NCBI GenBank assembly: GCA_019915015.1
Contig: JAHBBC010000029.1
Coordinates: 186,001 to 250,000, forward strand
Direction: 5' to 3'
Origin: Auriscalpium vulgare
Taxonomy: Eukaryota > Basidiomycota > Agaricomycetes > Russulales > Auriscalpiaceae
Length of the DNA stretch: 64,000 nt
The notes beneath the pieces are model-generated. The model made no database searches, was not told the DNA's origin, and worked only from the letters and a program-made list of their open reading frames with translations. The translations under genes were made by a program, and so were the position numbers. Shown in pieces: positions 23,135-34,522 of the stretch. Numbering within the stretch: the first letter of the stretch is position 1; the number at the start of each line of letters is the position of its first letter.

Positions 23135-24930
23135 ATGGCAACCAAAAGCGACCCCATCGTCATCCCCTCATCCACTGCAGACTCCCCTTCGCCACCGCCC
23201 GCTATGAGCCCGCCTGCACGCTTGTCCCTCGATAGTGGAAGCGGCTCACCACCCCCGCCTGCAACAAACGGCGTCAAGGCCGCACCCAATGGCGCACACC
23301 ACGATGACGACGACACAGACGATCCCGTGCAGCGGCTGCAGCAGGAGCTCGAGCGCACGCGCGAGGAGAAGGAGGCGCTGGCGGCCCAGTACAGGAACCT
23401 GCTTGCCAAGCTGACGACAATGCGCAACACACTCGGGAATAAGCTCAAGCAGGATGCGGTGCGTCGCGACGCTACACCTCCTCGTCAGCCTATCTAAATC
23501 CATCCCGGACAGGAAGAACTCGATCGGCGGGAGCAGCTCGTGCACCAGCTGACCGCGCAGACGGAGGATCTCGAAGCGACCGTCGAGACGCTCAAGACGG
23601 AGCTCACCGCGTCGAACGACGAGGCAGAGCGTGCGGCGCGCGAGCTCGACGCCCTGCGCGCGCACGCGCTGCAAGAGAGCACGGCGGAGGCCGCGCAGCG
23701 CGAGCGCGAGCTCCGCGAGGCACAGGCGGCCCTCGAGCGCTGCCGCATCGAGCGTGACGAGTGGGAGCGCGAGGCGCTGCGCGCACGGGTGCTGGCGGAC
23801 GAGGCGCGGGCGGCGGAGGGCGGGCGCGGGCGCGAGCTCGAGCAGGAACGCGCAGCGCGCGAGCGGGATGCGCGCGAGCTGGACGCGGAGAGGGAGAAGG
23901 CGGGGAATTTGCAGTCCGTATTGGAGGACTTCCAGGCGGGTGAGTGGGCTCGTTGGGCGGTCGTGTGGGCGGTGTGCTTATGGGGGGCTAGCGAAAGACC
24001 ACGAGCTGCGGCAGGCGGTCCGGGAGTACGAGGACCAACTCACGCGGGTGACTCAATCCTTAGCGGAGTATAAGCATAGGGCGCTGCAGGCAGAGGCAAG
24101 TGCATCTGGCGATGTATTAGTGTTTGCGCGTCTGATACCTGTGCAGCTTCAGCAAGAAGAGTCCTCTACCGACAACAAACGGACAGAAGTCCTAGAGAAG
24201 GAATTGAGGGCCAAGAGTCTGCTCATCGACAAGCTGCGTCATGAAGGTACCATATCCTCCCAATCGTCCTGCTTGTTCGCTCACGGACTCTGCAGCTGTG
24301 ATCATGAACGAGCACCTCATGGAAGCGCTCCGCCGCCTACGACGCGGTTCATCGGATACAAACGTCGATCGCCGGCTCGTAACGAACGTCTTGCTCTCGT
24401 TCCTCACAACTCCTCGAGGCGACACCAAGCGCTTTGAGATGCTCAGCCTCCTGTCGTCAATACTCGGCTGGAACGAGTCGGAGCGTGAGCGTGCCGGGCT
24501 TGCGCGCAGTGGCGGACCGCCGAGCGTCGGGAGTACGCTCTTCGCGCGCACGTCGCCGGCGAAAGGCCGCACACCGGAGCTCGAGAAGACTGACGAAACA
24601 GAGGTGCGCAGACAACATATGGCGATAAGTGCCTGATTGATGATGTTCGGCGTATAGTCCTTCTCGCGATTATGGGTCGAGTTCCTTCTCACGGAGGCCG
24701 CATCGGGGGATCCCGCATCGCCGACGCACTCAACGTCGTCTGCAAACAATTCGCCATCGTCCACACGTCGCAGCAATACGTCGCTGCCCTCGACGCCTAC
24801 GCGCGCCAACTCGCACCTCTCGCCGCTCCTGCGGCCACAGACGCTGCAGTCTGCAATCGCGAGCTCGCCGAACCTGTCGTTGGCATCGCCGCCATCGCGC
24901 AAGGGCAAGGAGCGCGCTCTGGACTCGTGA
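23135..24930 (+). CDS. RUD3-like golgin with GRAB domain
   Basis: ATG 23135 (CGACATGGCA) starts a Pro/Ser-rich head with an acidic run (DDDDTDDP). A long coiled coil follows: QRLQQELERTREEKEAL, KLTTMRNTLGNKLKQDA, Ala/Glu/Arg-rich heptads, and KDHELRQAVREYEDQL. Introns include 23,459-23,512 and 23,940-23,991 (TAG acceptor). The segment from NEHLMEALRRLRRG through RLVTNVLLSFLTTPRGDTKRFEML, SLLSSILGWNE and RERAGL matches the GRIP-related Arf-binding (GRAB) domain of Rud3/GMAP-210. In that family it binds Arf1-GTP at the cis-Golgi, tethering COPII vesicles. The tail is Ser/Thr/Pro-rich, ending RKGKERALDS. Only the assignment to RUD3 rather than another GRAB golgin is uncertain. Confidence 0.82.
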
Positions 24931-25447
24931 TCGGTCTGTCGCCGAAGGAGCAGTTGGTTTCGTGGGCGGGAAGGGGTTATTTATGAGCAGCGTCTCAGTT
25001 ACAGTAATCCTGTGCTAACCCTTTTGCATTGTCACACCTCCTTAGCAGTACAGCAGTTTTTTTACATCGGACTTTATCATCTTTGTACCAACATTGCATC
25101 ATTGGACGCGGAGGCAGACCGGAGACGCGCACGTGGCGGATTCCGGAGGAGTGGATCTCGGTGCCCGATCCGGTGTCTACCGTCACGCATTTGCGAGCCT
25201 GAGCGTCCTCTCTCTCTCCGACACCCCCACCTCGCTCTCCTCGCCGGTCTCGTCGTCGTCGTCGTCGTCTTCGTCGTCGTTCTCGCTCTGCAGCGCTTCA
25301 CGCTGACCGGCTTTGTCCCTGTCGTCTCTGCCCGCCTCCGCCAGCGTCCGACTCTATCTTCCGGACCGGTCTCTCAAGGCACATAGCTCAGCCGAGAGCA
25401 CCGATCACTTGCCTTCAAACCCATTGTTTGGGTCCCTGTCGTCCTTC
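24931..25447. other. intergenic with a GTC/TCG microsatellite
   Basis: Non-coding apart from promoter and leader. A triplet microsatellite (TCG/CGT repeats) occupies about 25,250-25,285. Confidence 0.5.
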
Positions 25448-28038
25448 ATGCACGTCTCTCACCCGTCTCGCCTCGTACTCGCCCACAGGCTCCCCAACCT
25501 CGCCGCGCGCCAGTCACGCCTGCTCGCCCTCCCCATCGAGCTAATATGCCACAGCCTCGCCTTCCTCGACATGCACGACTTGGCCGCATGTAGTCTGGTG
25601 CGTCCACTGCTGTTCGAATGGCTTCCTGTTATGCTTACGGGCCTCCTAGACCTGCCGCTTCCTCCTTCAGCTCATCGCGGACTCGCCGCGGCTGCAGTAC
25701 ACCATTGAGCTCGGATGCCATCAAATGGTGTCCGTTGCGCCGCCGAGCATGTCCATAGCGGCCCAGCGCAAGCTGCTGCAGGAAAGGGAGGATCGCTGGA
25801 AGTCCATCAGCTGGAAGGGGATTCACCCCACATGCATCCCAGGCGCTGGCAGCATATATGAGTTTGTCGGCGGCGTGTACGGCAACGGGCATGGCACAGG
25901 TGACGACAGACGAGTGTCGGGCTCTATAACTTTCTACCAGCTGCCGGAGACGGGACCAAAGTACAAGGAGAGGACACCGGTCCCGTCGTGGACGTTGTCC
26001 GGCTTTGACCTAAACATCATTGATTTCAGCATCGATCCCACGCAGGATCTGCTCGTGCTGGTCGCCTCGGCACAGCCAGGGTGCGTGCTACTGCTGTCCC
26101 CGGGCTCCCCGTGACTGAGATCATTGCTTTTGTGTCACCACAGGTCAAAATGCAACTATCAAGTTCATCTTCGTACCCTCTCTACGAACGAGCCGCACCC
26201 CAAAGCGCCGTCACCGCTGCTCGACTGCAAACGTTACCCTGGTCCCGAGACCGCCGATATGTGGACGTCCTTCCGAATACAAGTGCTCGGCAAGTACCTC
26301 GCCGTCCTCATCAAGGACGTTTTCCACACGAACGCTGCCTTCGTCGCGATATGGAACTGGCACGCAGGCGCTGACGCCTGTGTACGTCCTTCGTGCTCCC
26401 TATCGCCTCCCGAGTCTAACCGAAGAATCTCACACAGTGCACCATGCCGCTGAAAATGGGAATAGACGATTTTTGCTTCCTGTCGCCGAGCGAATACATG
26501 ATCGTCATCCCACGGGGCTACCTCGACGTGTACTCGTTCGAGGACCCCGCGACGCACAAGAATGTGTACCCCACGCTTCTGCGCCGCTTCGGCCTGCCGC
26601 GCTTGCGCCCTGGTTACTACTACTGGTACATATCCGCGACCGCAAACCCCATCCCTGGGGCACCACACTCAGAAGGCACAGCCCCGTCTTCCGCTCCCAG
26701 CGCCGAACAGGCGCCCACCAGCACAGAACACCCGGATGTGATGCCCTTCACTTCGTACACGCCGGCACCCACTCCATTCTCGCTGCCCGCGTTCCATGCG
26801 CGCCCAGACGACGGGCTTATTGCGTGCTCGCTGGGCACCCTCAATCCGAGCACACACGCGCCCGTCGACTGCTTCGTCTTCTTCATACGGGCGAGCATGC
26901 TGCTCGAGCTCGCACGCTCGAACAAGGCCGAGGCGAGTGAAGAGTCGACGTACGACGCCTTGATGGCTGCGGCGTCAGCCGGTTTGCCGCCGATGACGCA
27001 CCCCCATCCCCACACGGCGTTCCCAAGCTTTGCGATTCCGACGACGGACAACGACCAGCCGCCGCAGCCGGTGAACTCGTTGGCCTCAATGTTTGTTGAG
27101 CCTCTGGACATCCACGCCACGAGTGCGTTTGCCGAGGACATACACGACTTGTCGACATTCGTAAGTAGCCCCACGACGACGAGTACTAACCTTCCACCGT
27201 CGCACCAATCTCTCGCCGCGCCTTCACTCCTCGCACCGTTGCCAAGTTCTTCTGTGCCTTCGTCGCCGTCCTATCCTAGCGGCATACTTAATCCGGATCC
27301 GTCCCCCATAATAGCGCCTGCGCCCACCTCGCCGGCCCTCCAATTCTCCAACCTCACCGCGCCCGCGCTTCCGGCCCCGCTGCCGCCACCGCCCGTGGCA
27401 GTCCCCCCGTTCGCGCTCTTCCCGCCCGTGCCGTCCGCAATGCTGCACCCGCACGTGCCGCCCGCGGCGCACGTCGCGTGGGAGGACTGGGGCCCACGCG
27501 CGACGCGGTGGTTCGGAGACATGCTGAGCAGCGACTGGCAGCACGCGGTGCACGGCTTCCGCACCGTCGAGCGCGTCGCGCAGGACTCGCAGGCCACGCG
27601 CCACCGCATCCGCGTGCGCGACTACAACCCGCTCTTGGTCGCGCGCGAGCGCGCACGCGACAAGGGCAAGGGCCGGGTGCGTGCGGAGGCGGCCGAGGCG
27701 GAGGCGCAGGACAAGGCGAAGGCCGCGGCGGGCGACGAGAACGAAAAGGCGCGAGAGCCGGCGGAGGGTTCGGGGCCGAGCGTGCGGCTGGTGACGGAGG
27801 CATCGACGATCCGCGCGGGCGTCGCGTTCGTGAGGGACGTCGTGTCGTGGCTGCCGTACCGCGAGGTCGTCACGGAGCAGGCAATCGAGGTGTCGGACGT
27901 CATGCTAGACGACAACAGGATACTGTGCTTGAAGGTGCGCTCGATACTGTCTGGTGTCGTTGTCGTGTTAAGGCTGATGCTCTGGTGCAGCGAGGACCGG
28001 AGGGGCAGCTCTCGTCTATGGATGTATTGACTTTCTAA
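25448..28038 (+). CDS. F-box domain protein with basidiomycete-type C-terminal region
   Basis: ATG 25448 is the only methionine before the F-box. Exon 1 reads SRLLALPIELICHSLAFLDMHDLAACSLV, a clear F-box (LPxEL, FLD-DL-ACSLV). After an intron come LIADSPRLQYTIELG and MSIAAQRKLLQEREDRWKSISW, then strand-rich text (GSIYEFVGGVYGN, DFSIDPTQDLLVLVA, GKYLAVLIKD, VAIWNWHAG, DFCFLSPSEYMIVI, LDVYSFEDP) like a beta-propeller. A Ser/Thr/Pro-rich insertion spans about 26,650-27,470, then TRWFGDMLSSDWQHAVHGFR. The last intron joins ILCLK to RGPEGQLSSMDVLTF and the stop at 28,038. F-box proteins act as substrate receptors of SCF ubiquitin ligases; the target is unknown. Confidence 0.8.
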
Positions 28039-28455
28039 TTGAGATCTACGCGCTCCGAGATTTGGGATGTTAGTGGCACACACGGAAGTTATTGCTTATT
28101 GTATCAAACTTGGCATAGAGTTCGCCTACACACACATGCGCAATGGATATCGGCTTTCCAAATGCAAAACTCTGGCCTTGAGCAGAAGAAACGTGATCAA
28201 CGAAGTGACGGTTGATCAGGGTGCCACACATTTGCAGTACTACTGTTGGGCACCAACTTGCTATAACTAAGCTTGCGACTCATCAAAGTTCATGCACGCG
28301 AACTTACAATCGCACAATGTTCCACTAACATGATGTTCTCAATCAAGACTCGCGTGAGCCACATCGAAAGCCCCACTACATTCGGAATGGAAATAATCTG
28401 ATACAATACAATGACGGAAATACAGAACAACAGAAGCAGAAGACGACGACCCGAT
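28039..28455. other. intergenic between convergent F-box and H2B genes
   Basis: AT-richer than its neighbours. No exon recognised. It should contain the 3' ends of both transcripts. Confidence 0.4.
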
Positions 28456-29076
28456 CTACTTCGCACCCGCGCTGGAGAACTGGAGAAGACGTCAGTATGT
28501 TGCAGTGAGCACGGATGTGTCGCACGCGTACCTTCGTCACCGACTTGGTCCCCTCAGAGATGGCGTGCTTGGAGAGCTCTCCAGGGAGAATGAGGCGCAC
28601 GGCGGTCTGAATTTCGCGAGACGAGATCGTTGACTTCTTGGAGTAGGCAGCGAGTTCTGCATGACTGTGTGAGCACATGCTCCCGTACCGTGACGAGAAC
28701 CCGCTTACTGGAGGCCTCCGTTGCGATGCGCTCGAAGATATCATTGACGAACGAGTTCAAGATGGCCATCGCCTTGTTGGAGATACCCGTATCAGGGTGC
28801 ACCTGCTTCAACACTGTACGCCCAACATTGCACGCGATAAGCCCGATTTCGACGCGTCCGAGTGCAACAACACGTACCCTTGTAGATGTACGACGAGTAC
28901 GTCTCCTTGCGGACCTTGCGGCGCTTCTTCTTGGAGTCATCACCCCCCGCGGCAGCCGCAGTCTTGGATGTCTTCTTCGCAGCCTTCGAGCCCTCGGTCG
29001 TCTTAGCGGGTGCCTTCGACGCGGTGGCAGACGAGGCTGGGGCTTTGCCAGCAGTGGAGGCGGGTTTGGGGGCCAT
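28456..29076 (-). CDS. histone H2B
   Basis: ATG 29076 begins [16 protein letters not shown], a Lys/Ala-rich tail followed by [17 protein letters not shown]. An intron then splits K-V, giving [51 protein letters not shown] and [16 protein letters not shown]. The last exon is FSSAGAK with stop at 28,456. This is the full histone fold in order. H2B dimerises with H2A in the nucleosome core. The lysine in the SEGTKSVTK region corresponds to the conserved ubiquitination site. It is divergently paired with H2A across a 308-base promoter. Confidence 0.95.
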
Positions 29077-29384
29077 TTGTGAAGCGGTGAGAGGGCGAGG
29101 GAGGGCTGGAGGGTGGTGGTCGCTGAGAGAGATACTGGCGAGCGTGCGCCGGCTTTCGGCCCCCTTTATATAGGGACACGTGACGTTACGCTTGTTTGGT
29201 CGGACAAACGGAGACGCGTGACGAAGGCGCGTCGTTTGTTGATTCCTGAACCTTATTTCCTGGCGCGCCAGCCCGCTATAAGAGCACCCGGCCACGATGG
29301 CACTCACCACCGTTTGCTCTTGCTCCCCGCCCCCATCTCGCACACACACACCCCTCACACCCACCAACCCACCCTCAACACACA
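29077..29384. promoter_or_regulatory. bidirectional H2A/H2B promoter
   Basis: A TATATAAAGG box reads on the minus strand at about 29,163-29,172, about 90 bases from the H2B ATG. A plus-strand TATAAGAG lies at about 29,277, roughly 108 bases before the H2A ATG. The shared spacer supports co-regulation in S phase. Confidence 0.65.
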
Positions 29385-29966
29385 ATGTCTGGCAAGGGCG
29401 GAAAATCCGGCAAGTCTGCTAGCGGCAAGTCTGCAGGCGGCGACCCCTCCAAGTCCCAGTCGCGCTCCACCAAGGCCGGCCTGCAGTTCCCTGTCGGTCG
29501 TGTCCACAGGCTGCTCAAGCGCGGCAACTACGCGCAGCGTGTCGGTGCCGGTGCACCTGGTGCGTAGGCTCGCCTGACTCGTGGCATTCTGTGACTGACG
29601 CGTGGCTTGCAGTCTACCTCGCTGCCGTCCTCGAGTACCTGGCTGCGGAGATCCTCGAGCTCGCTGGCAATGCCGCTCGCGACAACAAGAAGCAGCGTAT
29701 CGTGCCCCGCCACCTGCAGCTCGCTATCCGCAACGACGAGGAGTGCGTCTCGTCATCTACAGCTGCCCATGCTTCTTTGCTCATCACAGTGCAACAGATT
29801 GAACAGGCTCCTCGGTGACGTTGTCATCTCGCAAGGCGGTGTCGTGCCGTTCATCAACCCCGAGGTAAGTAGCATGCTACCGCCTTGGTGTCCTGTGCTC
29901 ATGTTTGCGCTTCAGCTGTTGCCCAGCAAGACTTCCAAAGGCAAGAAGGAGAGCCAGGAGGTCTAG
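29385..29966 (+). CDS. histone H2A (SQE-type)
   Basis: ATG 29385 begins [19 protein letters not shown]. The exons give [30 protein letters not shown] / [41 protein letters not shown] / [22 protein letters not shown] / [16 protein letters not shown]. The C-terminal SQEV provides the SQ(E) serine that PI3K-like kinases phosphorylate after DNA breaks, as in yeast H2A, so this canonical H2A also serves the H2A.X role. The N-terminal tail is longer than in animals but normal for fungi. Confidence 0.95.
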
Positions 29967-30341
29967 ATGTCTTCGGGTGTTGTCCTTGTATCATTATTGT
30001 ACCCATACGCGCTATATTATTCCCACCCCATTTACTATCGTCATGACTGCGCTCAGTCTGACTCTGGTCAGCAGGCTTGATATAAGAAAGCTCCAAAGGT
30101 GGATAGCGGTTGCCCGACAAATTGGTGTTTCGTGCGTGGTGCCTGCTCAACTTTGCTGGTGCTGTCCATGTACATGTGCTACCCGCGCACTTCAGAGCGA
30201 AGCGTTGCAATGATTCGACGACCCAGAGACGCATGCATTTCGGGTATATAGTGTGTAAGAATAATATATAATTCGGCGCCTCCTCAATAAATAGAGCCCA
30301 AAAAACCAGCCTGGCCTCGCAGAATCCCAATCAGCACCTCC
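29967..30341. other. intergenic between convergent H2A and GH16 genes
   Basis: No coding sequence seen. Carries 3' UTRs of both genes. Confidence 0.4.
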
Positions 30342-31908
30342 TCAGAACAAGCCCGCAACGGCGAGCAGCACCGCGCCCGCAAGCCCCCACGCCGCCGCCT
30401 GCGCGCCCGCCACCCGCCCCGCGGGCGCGCCGTTCAGCAGCACGGACGCGTTGGTGAACGCGACGCCGGGGGTGTCCGCGGTCGTGTTCGCGCCGTACAC
30501 GTACGCGGTGATGTCCGCGGCGGGCGGCGTGGGGTCCGCGCACTTGACGGTCACGGACTGCACGAGCGCGTAGAAGTGGCCCGCGGCGGTGTAGTCGGGG
30601 TCCGCCCAGTTGATCATGCCGCCGGCCCACTTGACCGTGCCCGGCGCGGACGTGTTGATGCCCGCGGGCCAGATGCTTAGCTGGATGGACGCGGGCGTGC
30701 TCGGATAGTGCGCGACGCCGGCGGCGTCGAGCGTGTCGGACTTCTTGATCGTGCGCACGGTGCTGTTGTCGACGAGGAACGTCAGGGTGTCCGGCTGCCA
30801 GTCGATCTGCATGCCGTCCGTCAGTCAGAATGGTGGGGTGATGGGCGGAATGGGAGAGCGCACTGTGTAGTCGTGGTAGTTGGAGAACGTGTCGGTGAGC
30901 CCGCCGGTGACGTCGCCCTGCGTCGCATCCGCTGCGAACGCACACGATGAGATGGCGGAAGTGTGACGGATGGGAAGACGACGACGCACGGATATTGCCC
31001 TGCCAGAAGATGTTCGTCTGGCCGGTCGTGATGTTCGCGCCGGGGAACTCCCAGTCGATCTCGTCCTTGACATTGCTCATCGTGATGAACGCAGTGACTA
31101 CACCGCCCCAGCGCCCCGTCTTCACTGCACATCACATCACAATCAGCAACGCCAAGAAAATAAAACAAAACAACTCACGCTTGGCGGTGATGGTGCCGTA
31201 GTGCACGTAGCGGGTCGACGAAACGCGCGTGCCGCCGTTCGTCTCGGTGAGCAGAAGCGCAAGCTCGCCGCCGCTCGTGTTGGTGTTCATGATGTTGCCG
31301 GAGTTGAGGACCCAATCTTTCGTGCACCGCCATTCATCATCAGGCCAGGCCGCCGGCGTGTGCGATGGGGGGCTCACCGTATTGGGTCGCGTTCCCGTCG
31401 AAGAGCGTTGCATTGGAGTATATGCGTGAATTATCAGTGAAGGTATGCTGTGAGTAAGGAGAGCGGTGAGGGCGTGGACGACATGCGGAGAATGTGCGGC
31501 AGACTGACAGTGGCGTCTTGGCAGACGGGCTGGGGCTTGCACGAGTCGAGGGTATTAGAGTAGAGCGGGTCGCATCCGCCGAGGCAGAACTGTCGTACAG
31601 GTCTAGTCAGCTTGCGTCCCCGATGAAACCCGCAGTGGTACACATACCGCGCCATCGCCGCAGAAGCCAAAAGGACCTGCGCAGGGGTGATCAGACGGTC
31701 AAGACTGACACCAGACTCTGGCATACGCACTGCAGCAGGGCGCTACCGCCGGACACAGGCTCGTGCTGTTACTGCAGACAGACAGAAAACGTCAGAGCCG
31801 AGCGCGCAACGGCATGGGCCGGCGCACGCACCATGTTTGGCCGCCCTGCGCGCTCACGACGGCGAGCGAGGCGACGACGGGGAGGGCGAGCGCGATGAAG
31901 CGGTTCAT
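30342..31908 (-). CDS. CRH-type GH16 cell-wall transglycosylase, GPI-anchored
   Basis: ATG 31908 begins MNRFIALALPVVASLAVVSAQ, a signal peptide. A Cys-rich segment (NSTSLCPAVAPCC, GFCGDG, CLGGCDPLYS, DSCKPQPVC) matches the start of Crh1/Utr2 proteins. The GH16 domain has SGNIMNTNTSGGELAL, STRYVHYGTITAK, TGRWGGVVTAFI and KDEIDWEFPG, where the two Glu of DEIDWE act as nucleophile and acid/base. Then come FWQGNI, TFSNYHDYT, IDWQPDTLTFLVD, and a C-terminus ending in a hydrophobic GPI-attachment signal (AAAWGLAGAVLLAVAGLF). CRH enzymes cross-link chitin to beta-glucan outside the plasma membrane. At least seven introns are needed. PIG-P, a GPI-anchor synthesis gene, is the next gene along, diverging from it. 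Confidence 0.88.
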
Positions 31909-32177
31909 GGCGGCGAGGGAGCGGGGGGTGAGTAGTAAAGAGCGTCGAGCGAGAGGGGCGTGGGCCGGAGAATACTTTGAGTGAGGACCGGCAGACTCAG
32001 TCGTGGTTCGAGAGCAAAACGTTTCCGTGTTCGATCGCCGTTGCCATCAGTTTGGTGGAAGCGGGCAGGGCGGCCCGCGGTGGCGCGCACGCCGCATCGA
32101 GCATCTCCTGCCGTGATGTCGGCGACGCCACGAGGCTCGCGATCCTCGTCCGCAACGACGGCGAGCCCTGCAGCGCC
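31909..32177. promoter_or_regulatory. shared promoter region of the GH16 and PIG-P genes
   Basis: The two genes diverge from this 269-base gap. No strong TATA motif is visible. Frames are open here only because of GC content. Confidence 0.4.
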
Positions 32178-32821
32178 ATGTCCACCGACGAGCCGCCGAC
32201 GTCGCCGACGTCGCCCCTCGCGCCGTTCCCGCCTCTTCCGCCCCCCGAAGCGCGTTCGCGCGCCCCCGAGTTCTACGGCTTCGCCGCGTGGGCGTCCACG
32301 TACATCCTCTTCATCGTGTATGTCCTCTGGGCGCTCCTCCCCGACGCCTGGCTCGCCGCCCTCGGCCTCACCTGGTATCCCAACCGGTGCGCACCTATTC
32401 CATCTACCGCACGAAATGAACCGCGCGCTGAGTGCGAGTGCTGCTGGCAGGGAGTGGGCGGTGCTCGTGCCCGCGTGGACGACCGTCGTTGGACTCCTGA
32501 CGTACTTCACATACTACGCGCTCGCGTTTTACGCGACGCCGCCGTTCGACGACATGAGCACCATCAGCGGTGCGTGTCTCTCTCTGTCTGCCTGCCTCGC
32601 TCACGCGTGCGCACGGTGCGTCTGCGGCAGATTCGCGCGCGCTGGTTCCCGACGGCGATTGGGCGGCGCACGCGCGCGCCACCGCGCTCCCGCAGCCGTA
32701 CGACATTCCCATCGGGGTCGTGAATCGCGTGCTGTACGATGCCCCGCGCGCGGCAGGCCCAGGTACGTGCCGCTCCTCCACCTCCCGATGCGCGGCCGTT
32801 GATTTTCCTCCAGCTGGCTGA
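32178..32821 (+). CDS. PIG-P, subunit of GPI GlcNAc-transferase
   Basis: ATG 32178 starts MSTDEPPTSPTSPLAPF. The exons encode PEFYGFAAWASTYILFIVYV, LWALLPDAWLAALGLTWYPNR / EWAVLVPAWTTVVGLLTYFT, YYALAFYATPPFDDMSTIS / DSRAL and PQPYDIPIGVVNRVLYD. Two membrane helices separated by a short WYPNREWA loop, then a YxIPI-x-x-VN motif, define PIG-P. In the ER membrane it joins PIG-A and others to add GlcNAc to phosphatidylinositol, the first step of GPI synthesis. Four exons; the last adds only a few residues before TGA 32,821. Divergent to a GPI-anchored wall enzyme. Confidence 0.85.
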
Positions 32822-33186
32822 CGTGCCCTGGCTGACGTTCCCCTGAATTCAACCGTGGCCCGTGCCTCGCATGCCCATGCCAGCGGCGCTTCGACCGTCC
32901 GATGTGCCAGCGCGTCGCATCGCCGGCAGCGAATTCGCGGGCACAGGGCGCACATCCATTCCGTTGCAAATTGCCGGACGCGTGGGGTGCAAGGGGAGCA
33001 CAACTCGTAGGCATTTCATTGCCAGCACAGCTACCACTCAAGTACAGCAAGCGTAACACGATAACTTACATACATAGCAATAGCAATAACATCGACGCCT
33101 TAATACCCATCACGGACGCAGCCGCAAGAACAAACACCAGACACCAACCAAGAAGAACGCGCGCAAGAAATGTAAGTGCGGTGGGC
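32822..33186. other. intergenic between convergent PIG-P and zinc-finger genes
   Basis: No supported gene. Confidence 0.4.
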
Positions 33187-34522
33187 TCAGATGCCGAGGG
33201 CCCTGGCAGGCCCGGGCAGCCCCTTCCACTGCAGGTGGCGTCAAACCCTATCACCCTGTTGCCGATCCGAAAAGCCACTCACGTCGCTCGGGTGGTACGG
33301 CATCCTCCACGCCGCGCCGCCGCCGTCCTTCGCCGGCGCCCACTCGCCCGCGCGCAGCCACGCGGCGTTCGCGTCGTCCGCGCGGTCGTCCGCGATGCTC
33401 TCGATGTGCAGCGCGCCGAGCGACTCGGGGCGCCAGCGGCGGCGCGCGGGCAGCGCGAACGCAAAGTCGGGCGGCGGGACGATGCCGTGCGTGCGCAGGT
33501 GGCGCTTCGCGTTCGAGCGCACCGCGAACGCCTTGGGGCACGACGGCAGCGGGCAGTGGAACGCTGCGGGCGCGGTCAGCTCACTGGCAGCTCAGGGCGC
33601 GGCGGGCGGACGTACGCTTCGCGCCGGAGTGCACGTTCATGTGCGTCGCGAGCCCGCTGGGCCGCGGGAACCACTTGTCGCAGACGGGGCACTGGTGCAT
33701 CTTGGGCTTCTTCACCGCGGGGAGCCTGGCCGCCGCCTTGCGCCCCGCGGCGGCTGCGTCGCGCTCCGCCTCGAGCCTGCGCCGCTTGTCCGGCCTGTCT
33801 GGCGCGTGTGCGTACGCACTCTCTTGCGGCTGCGGGCCCGCGGGTCTATGCGCGAATGTGGGGGACGGCGGCGCGGCCCAGAGCTCCTCGGGCTCCGTCT
33901 CGCCGGACGCGTCGGACGAGCCGGACGCGAAGCTGAGCGTCGGGCTGTGCAGGCCGTCCGCGACGGGCGCGAGCGTGTCGGGCAGCAGGCGGAACGTCTG
34001 GCGCAGCGCGCGCGGCGGCGGCGGCGGCGGCGGCGGCGACGCGGGCCTGTCGGGGTCGCTGGCGGGGTAGACCAAGTCGTGCTCGTCGGAGAAGGAGCCG
34101 TACGGCGGGGAGTCGGGCGCGGGCTCGGCTCGCGCGAAGAGCGGCTGCGCGTCGGCGGGGCTGTCGAGCAGGCCGAGCGCGAGCAGCGGGCTGACGCCGT
34201 ACGACGGCAGGGCGGTGGCGTGGTGGTGGTGGTGGTGGGGCGACGGGTGGCCACGGCGGGACGGGGAGCGGAAGACGGGGAAGGGGACGGCGAGGCCGAT
34301 GCCGATGCCGGTGGAGGAGTCGGAGATGCTGGAGAGGTCCGAGGCGAGCGAGGCGCGGCGCAGGAGCGCGGCGGGCGAGGCGGGGGGCTCGCGGAAGGCG
34401 CACAGGGCGGGCGGGGCGGGGGGCGGGGCGGGGAAGTGGTCGTGCTCGCGGGCATAGTGGGGCGGCGGCGGGAAGCGGTAGTCGGGCGCGGTGTCGTGCG
34501 GGGGCCAGGACGCGGCGAGCAT
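33187..34522 (-). CDS. C2H2 zinc-finger protein, two tandem fingers
   Basis: From ATG 34522 (MLAASWPPHDTAPDY) the protein is Pro/Ser-rich with a six-His run and a Pro run. It contains KRRRLEAERDAAAAG and then two fingers near the C-terminus: HQCPVCDKWFPRPSGLATHMNVH and, after an intron, FHCPLPSCPKAFAVRSNAKRHLRTH. The TGEK-like linker is HSGAK. After DFAFALPARRRWRPESL and GAAWRMPYHPSD, a GTGAGT donor and CAG acceptor allow the ending WKGLPGPARALGI with stop at 33,187. Reading through the donor instead stops at 33,241. Likely a nuclear DNA-binding regulator with unknown targets. Overall organisation resembles the gene at 0.1-1.8 kb. Confidence 0.78.
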
